Notes under the pieces: model-generated
Told to the model about the DNA's origin: nothing
The model's database searches: none
The model's input: only the letters and a program-made list of their open reading frames with translations
Source: Acidobacteriota bacterium
GTDB taxonomy: Bacteria; Acidobacteriota; UBA6911; RPQK01; JADFOI01
Length of the DNA stretch: 11,590 nucleotides
Direction: 5' to 3'
Assembly (NCBI GenBank): GCA_022545645.1
Contig: JACZQQ010000066.1
Span: 1-11,590 of the forward strand
Shown here: positions 8,095 to 11,590 of the stretch, in pieces
Layout: each line of letters opens with the position of its first letter
Numbering within the stretch: position 1 is the first letter of the stretch
Position numbers and translations under genes: made by a program

Positions 8095-8164
8095 GAGCCC
8101 ACCAGGACAGTCAGAGCCGTGGGCTTCAGGCGAGCCTGTTCGGGCGAGCCCCGTTAACCCACGG
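8095..8164 (+). promoter_or_regulatory. Structured leader candidate upstream of the kinase gene
   Basis: Two mutually exclusive stems share the segment GTGGG. Stem 1 pairs GAGCCCAC (8095-8102) with GTGGGCTT (8119-8126). Stem 2 pairs CCGTGGG (8117-8123) with CCCACGG (8158-8164) and encloses two small hairpins, CAGG/CCTG (8127-8130 and 8135-8138) and CGGG/CCCG (8141-8144 and 8150-8153), each carrying GGCGAGCC. Competing stems ahead of a terminator-like hairpin suggest an RNA switch or an independent small RNA. I cannot assign it to a known RNA family. Orientation is inferred from the downstream hairpin and gene. Confidence 0.4.
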
Positions 8165-8176
8165 GTCTAGGAAGGG

Positions 8177-8210
8177 AATGTGTGGGTTGTCCCCACATTT
8201 CTTTTGCCTT
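8177..8210 (+). terminator. Terminator- or attenuator-like hairpin in the kinase 5' region
   Basis: AATGTG-T-GGG (8177-8186) pairs with CCC-C-ACATT (8191-8199) around the loop TTGT: nine pairs and one T/C mismatch. The pyrimidine-rich TTTCTTTTGCCTTT follows directly. No + strand gene lies upstream before 6065, so this would either end a small RNA from 8040-8200 or attenuate transcription into the kinase gene, whose ATG is 56 bp further on. Confidence 0.45.
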
Positions 8211-8265
8211 TCACCTCCCACAGTTTTAGCATTGAGCAAGAATCATACTCACGAAAGGGACCGCT

Positions 8266-10962
8266 ATGGTCGGCGAGACCATTAGCCACTACAAGATCCT
8301 GGAAAAAATCGGCCAGGGTGGCATGGGGGAGGTGTACCTGGCCCAGGACACAAAGCTGGACCGCAAAGTGGCACTGAAGTTTCTTCCTGAAGAGCTACAG
8401 CAAGACTCCACTGCTAAAAAGCGGTTCCTGCGGGAAGCCAAGTCGGCGGCTGCCTTGGATCATCCCTATATCTGCCATATCCATGAGGTGGGGGAAGTGG
8501 AAGGCAAATCCTTCATCTCCATGGAGTATGTGCAAGGTGAGACCCTGAAGGACAAGTTAGCCAAAGGGCCTCTGCCCTTGAAGGATGCACTCGAAAAAGC
8601 CACTGAGGTTGCTGAAGCACTGGAGGAGGCTCATAAACAGGGCATTGTCCATCGCGATCTGAAGCCTGCCAATATCATGCTGACCCCACAGGGTCATGTG
8701 AAAGTGCTGGACTTTGGCCTGGCCAAGCGGGTCACCCCCGTGGAAGGTCAGGAACAAGAGATCACGACAGCGCTAACCCAGCAAGGCTCTACCCTGGGAA
8801 CGGTGCCCTACATGTCCCCTGAGCAAGTCCGTGGCCAGGAGGTGGATACTCGATCCGACATTTTCTCTTTTGGCGTGGTTCTCTATGAGATGCTGACCGG
8901 AGTGAATCCCCTCGGCAAAGGATCGGCCATGGACACGGCCACTGCCATCCTCAGTGAAACTGTGCCTCCTCTCACTCGATACACGGAAGACATCCCCGTA
9001 CTCCTTCAGCACACCGTCAAAAAGATGCTGGCCAAGGAGCCGGATCGCCGTTACCAGCTCATCCACGAGGTGAGGACTGATTTGGGAGAGCTGATGGATG
9101 AAATCGAGGATGCATTGGCGGAGCCCACAACGGCATCAGCGATTGGGCAGACCAGAGCAGGACAACCTGGCCGATGGAGACGGACCATCACCCTGGGCCT
9201 AGTTGCCCTAGCAGGCGCCGCCCTAGGCGTGGCTCTCTGGAGTCTGACGCGGTCCTCTCCACCTGAGCAGCCGCAACTCAACAAATTGGTCGTTACCCCA
9301 TCACCGGAAGCACCTTTGGCAGAAATTCTTTACAGCGTAGTGGCCATCTCATCTGATGGAAGACGCATTGTCTATGTCGCTGAAAGCCAGGGCACTACAC
9401 AACTCTATCTCCGCTCTCTGGACGAGTTTGTGGCCACGCCGATTCCTGGCACTGAGGGTGCGGAGGGGCATCCGTTCTTTTCGCCCGATGGAGAATCAGT
9501 GGCGTTTGCTGCCGCCGGTCAACTGAAGAAGGTGTCCCTCATGGGTGGATCTCCGATGACCCTCTGTGACTTAGAAGGGGGGTGGGCAGGGGGCAGTTGG
9601 TTTGAGGACACGATTGTGTTTGGGACAGGTGGTGACCATGTCGGTCTTTACCGTGTCTCTGCCGCTGGAGGAGAGCCGGATATCCTGGCCACTCCAGACC
9701 CCGAGACATTCGAAGCTTATTTTACACCTGAGGTCCTACCCGGTGGGAAGGCTGTACTCTTCACCATCGCCCAATTCGGGCCTGACACCGCACAGATCGC
9801 AGTGTTGTCGCTGGAGACGGGGAAGCGGGAGATCGTTTTAGACGAGGGCACCCATGCTCATTACTTGCCTACGGGACATTTAGCCTATCTCGGGGCACAA
9901 GGAGACCTGATGGCGGTGTCCTTTGATGCCGCCAGTCTTGAGGTCAGTGGTGAGGCAGTCCCGGTCCTTGAGGGAGTCAGACGCTACGGTAATCATTTAG
10001 ACTATGCTCTTTCACCCGGTGGAGCACTCATTTATGTCCCCGATCAGGAGTACAGACACACTCCAGTCTGGGTGGATCGAAAGGGAATGGAAACAGCGGT
10101 AACCCAACAGAAGCGAGAATACGCCACCCCCAGGATTTCGCCCGATGGAAAGCGGGTCCTTTTCACCCTACGTACAGTAGGAAATCCCTCCAACGTAGCG
10201 ATCTACGATCTGGAACAGGATTCGTTCAGTCGTCTGACATTGGAGGGAGCAGGAGTCTCAGGGGGGATGTGGACACCCGACGGCAAGTGGATCACCTTTG
10301 GAGGCACCCTGGGCGGGCAACGTAATATCTACCGACAACTGGCCGACCGCAGTGCCCTGCCGGAGCAGCTCACCACCTACACCGATCCGATATCAAAGAA
10401 CCCTAATTCATGGTCACCTGAGGGACGGGTCCTGATTTTCAGCCATGGAGTCCAGTTTCCGCCTACAGGTTGGGACCTTTTGATCCTCGACACAGAAGCG
10501 AACGAAGAGCCACAACCTTTCATCACCTCACCCAATCATGAATGCTGCGCCAGGTTCTCTCCCGACGGTAAATGGCTTGCCTATGTTTCAAGTGAGCTGG
10601 GCCGTAACCAAGTGTACGTGCGCCCCTACCCTGGACCTGATATTAAATTCTCGGTCTCGGAGGAGGCAGAGGGTGGAGGAGAGCCAGTTTGGTCACCCGA
10701 TGGCAGGGAGCTTTTCTATCGCAGTGGTGACCGAATGATGGCGGTCTCCATTCAGACCGAACCCACGTTCCGTGCGGGAAGACCTGAAGTGTTGTTTGAA
10801 GGATCCTATCGGACCACCCCAGTTCCTGCCGGACTTCAGTACTACGACATCTCCCCTGACGGACAACGGTTCTTGATGATCAAGAGAGAAAGGGAAGAAG
10901 CCCAAATCAACGTCGTCCTCAACTGGTTTGAAGAACTCAAACGCCTGGTGCCTACCAACTGA
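8266..10962 (+). CDS. Transmembrane Ser/Thr protein kinase with C-terminal PD40 (TolB-like) beta-propeller
   Basis: 898 aa; ATG preceded by AAGGGA at 8255-8260. Residues 9-275 form a PknB-type (Hanks) kinase with every key residue: glycine loop GQGGMGEVY (16-24), Lys38 in VALK, Glu57 in the C-helix, HRDLKPAN (129-136), DFG (149-151) and SPEQ (184-187) in place of APE. One membrane helix lies at about 308-327, so the kinase is cytoplasmic and the rest extracytoplasmic. Residues 340-880 carry PD40/WD40-like repeats with SPDG-type turns at 362-365 (SSDG), 406-409, 625-628, 670-673 (TPDG), 765-768, 810-813 and 863-866, enough for a six- or seven-bladed propeller, presumably the sensor. The tail NWFEELKRLVPTN is shared by many acidobacterial paralogues. 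A RidA-family gene follows after 16 bp, probably in the same transcript. Confidence 0.96.
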   Translation: MVGETISHYKILEKIGQGGMGEVYLAQDTKLDRKVALKFLPEELQQDSTAKKRFLREAKSAAALDHPYICHIHEVGEVEGKSFISMEYVQGETLKDKLAKGPLPLKDALEKATEVAEALEEAHKQGIVHRDLKPANIMLTPQGHVKVLDFGLAKRVTPVEGQEQEITTALTQQGSTLGTVPYMSPEQVRGQEVDTRSDIFSFGVVLYEMLTGVNPLGKGSAMDTATAILSETVPPLTRYTEDIPVLLQHTVKKMLAKEPDRRYQLIHEVRTDLGELMDEIEDALAEPTTASAIGQTRAGQPGRWRRTITLGLVALAGAALGVALWSLTRSSPPEQPQLNKLVVTPSPEAPLAEILYSVVAISSDGRRIVYVAESQGTTQLYLRSLDEFVATPIPGTEGAEGHPFFSPDGESVAFAAAGQLKKVSLMGGSPMTLCDLEGGWAGGSWFEDTIVFGTGGDHVGLYRVSAAGGEPDILATPDPETFEAYFTPEVLPGGKAVLFTIAQFGPDTAQIAVLSLETGKREIVLDEGTHAHYLPTGHLAYLGAQGDLMAVSFDAASLEVSGEAVPVLEGVRRYGNHLDYALSPGGALIYVPDQEYRHTPVWVDRKGMETAVTQQKREYATPRISPDGKRVLFTLRTVGNPSNVAIYDLEQDSFSRLTLEGAGVSGGMWTPDGKWITFGGTLGGQRNIYRQLADRSALPEQLTTYTDPISKNPNSWSPEGRVLIFSHGVQFPPTGWDLLILDTEANEEPQPFITSPNHECCARFSPDGKWLAYVSSELGRNQVYVRPYPGPDIKFSVSEEAEGGGEPVWSPDGRELFYRSGDRMMAVSIQTEPTFRAGRPEVLFEGSYRTTPVPAGLQYYDISPDGQRFLMIKREREEAQINVVLNWFEELKRLVPTN

Positions 10963-10967
10963 AACGA

Positions 10968-10973
10968 AGGAGG
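10968..10973 (+). promoter_or_regulatory. Shine-Dalgarno AGGAGG deciding the RidA start
   Basis: AGGAGG ends 5 bases before ATG 10979. The adjacent ATG at 10976 is too close, and the longer in-frame start at 10928 overlaps the kinase gene and adds residues unlike the family. Confidence 0.8.
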
Positions 10974-10978
10974 AGATG

Positions 10979-11365
10979 ATGAAACGTCCGGACTTTCGGT
11001 ATATCAACCTGCCTGGGCGGACTGACGACCGCCCCTACAGCAATGCGGTCCTCGTTGGCGACACCCTTTACCTGTCAGGCAATCTTGGAATTGATCCAGA
11101 CACGGATGCTCTACCCGATAATGTTCAGCAAGAGATAAGGATAATCTTGGACTCGATGAAGCAGCGACTCGAAATGGTCGGAATGACCATGAATGATCTT
11201 GTCTCGGTGCAAGTATTTTGCTCGGATGTTTCCCTGTTCGATGAGTTCAACGCCATTTATCGAACCTATTTCAACGATCACTTTCCCGCCAGAGCCTTCA
11301 TAGGTTCAGGACAGCTATTGCGTGGTGCTCATTTTGAGGTAATGGGAACCGCAGTGAAGCGGTAG
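10979..11365 (+). CDS. RidA (YjgF/YER057c/UK114) family protein
   Basis: 128 aa, the usual length for the family. RidA enzymes hydrolyse reactive 2-aminoacrylate and other enamine/imine intermediates to keto acids in the cytoplasm and work as trimers. Recognisable here are RPYSNAV near the N-terminus (Tyr20, Ser21), the strand LYLSGNLGIDP, the YRTYFNDHFPARA segment with Arg105, and HFEVMGTAVKR with Glu120. Arg105 and Glu120 fall at the same numbers as the key residues of E. coli RidA, so catalytic competence is plausible. The canonical SGQ is SGN here, so it may belong to another Rid subgroup. It follows the kinase gene by 16 bp with its own strong SD. The stop TAG abuts a kinase-tail relic, so the gene has probably been moved or its downstream flank deleted. 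Confidence 0.9.
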   Translation: MKRPDFRYINLPGRTDDRPYSNAVLVGDTLYLSGNLGIDPDTDALPDNVQQEIRIILDSMKQRLEMVGMTMNDLVSVQVFCSDVSLFDEFNAIYRTYFNDHFPARAFIGSGQLLRGAHFEVMGTAVKR

Positions 11366-11400
11366 AGGAACTCAAGCGGCTAGTTCGCACTAACGACTAA
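11365..11400 (+). pseudogene. Relic of the 3' end of a kinase-propeller gene
   Basis: Starting on the last base of the RidA stop, this stretch reads EELKRLVRTND then TAA. That nearly equals the kinase C-terminus EELKRLVPTN, but with many synonymous differences, so it comes from a diverged paralogue and not from a recent copy of the neighbour. It has no start or upstream body. The next kinase start follows after 2 bp, the spacing expected in a tandem kinase array. Confidence 0.7.
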
Positions 11401-11402
11401 CA

Positions 11403-11513
11403 ATGATCGGCCAAACCATCTCTCACTACAAAATCACAGAGAAGCTCGGCGGCGGTGGGATGGGTGTGGTCTACAAGGCCTCCTGTGTAAAGGAGTCGGC
11501 TGTATTGACATGA
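11403..11513 (+). pseudogene. Truncated Ser/Thr kinase, first 26 codons only, cut by a mobile element
   Basis: The ATG opens MIGQTISHYKITEKLGGGG followed by MGVVYKA, the start of a PknB-type kinase with its glycine loop, aligned residue for residue with the full kinase at 8266 (MVGETISHYKILEKIGQGG). After codon 26 (11480) homology stops where the conserved invariant-lysine region should follow. The frame continues with unrelated residues to TGA at 11511-11513. No good SD precedes it; translation may once have been coupled to the upstream paralogue whose relic ends 2 bp before. Confidence 0.8.
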
Positions 11514-11533
11514 ATTGAAGGGCTGGGTATAGT
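11505..11533 (+). promoter_or_regulatory. Consensus-like sigma-70 promoter inside the presumed mobile element
   Basis: TTGACA at 11505-11510 matches the -35 consensus fully. After a 17-bp spacer TATAGT (11528-11533) matches the -10 at five of six positions. It reads rightwards towards the possible transposase start at 11574. Confidence 0.7.
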
Positions 11534-11573
11534 CTAGGCGACTACTCCAGTGTAAGGCCTCCTGAGGGTGTCG

Positions 11574-11590
11574 ATGAAAACAATAGAGGC
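11574..11590 (+). CDS. Possible start of transposase gene (3' end outside window)
   Basis: Only five full codons are visible (MKTIE). Support is positional: GAGGG (11564-11568) stands 5 bases before the ATG, and a strong promoter lies about 40 bp upstream. Nothing in the sequence identifies the product; transposase is inferred from the presumed insertion-sequence context. Confidence 0.35.

Larger units (their letters stand above)
11481..11590 (+). mobile_element. Probable left end of an insertion sequence (right end outside window)
   Basis: The abrupt loss of kinase homology at about 11480, a sequence beginning TCCTGTGTAAAGGAGTCGG, an immediate strong promoter and a possible ORF start at 11574 together look like an insertion-sequence left end. 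CTCCTGTGTAAAGG (11480-11493) recurs in slightly altered form as CTCCAGTGTAAGG (11545-11557), as transposase-binding subterminal repeats can. A terminal TGTGTAAA is reminiscent of IS256-family ends, but the family call is weak without the right end. The exact boundary may be anywhere from 11475 to 11485. Confidence 0.6.

Noticed and set aside
8040..8210. Possible 6S RNA in the amidohydrolase-kinase gap
   Set aside because: The region is structured, but I could not find a long closing stem or the central bubble expected of 6S RNA, so it is left as an unassigned leader or small RNA.
8204..8240. Promoter for the kinase gene (TTGCCT with a T-rich -10 candidate)
   Set aside because: Matches to -35 and -10 are poor and several equal alternatives exist, so no promoter is called.

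Overview
The window looks like a chromosomal segment of a free-living bacterium, most like an Acidobacteriota or related deep-branching lineage. This is an inference. It rests on the Ser/Thr kinase fused through one membrane helix to a PD40/TolB-like propeller and ending in the tail NWFEELKRLVPTN, a protein type that is abundant and often tandem in those genomes. No rRNA, tRNA or CRISPR array was found.

Left third (1-6065, all + strand). A very large superfamily 1 helicase enters from the left edge. It has a long coiled-coil-like insertion between motifs I and II and a C-terminal Vsr/MTES_1575-like nuclease domain, the layout of helicase-nuclease phage-defence proteins such as Hhe. Its last codons run into a small GC-rich repeat cluster (about 3811-3892). 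After a 205-bp gap come two tightly coupled genes (4-bp overlap): a polytopic membrane protein I do not recognise, and a lipoprotein carrying a von Willebrand factor A (VWA) domain with an intact MIDAS motif. This pair is the part of the window with the least known function.

Middle (6061-8265). A 58-bp near-perfect palindrome separates the convergent lipoprotein and amidohydrolase genes, and both stop codons lie inside its arms. The - strand gene encodes an exported YtcJ-like amidohydrolase. The divergent gap between it and the kinase (7986-8265) holds several potential RNA hairpins, the last followed by a T-rich run.

Right third (8266-11590, + strand). The 898-aa kinase-propeller gene is followed after 16 bp by a RidA-family gene with its own strong Shine-Dalgarno (SD) sequence. 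Directly after the RidA stop lies a 36-bp relic of the 3' end of another kinase gene, then the first 26 codons of yet another kinase. That kinase is cut by what looks like the left end of an insertion sequence with a consensus-like promoter (TTGACA, 17 bp, TATAGT) and a possible transposase start. The right end is therefore a kinase-paralogue cluster that has been rearranged and then interrupted by a mobile element.
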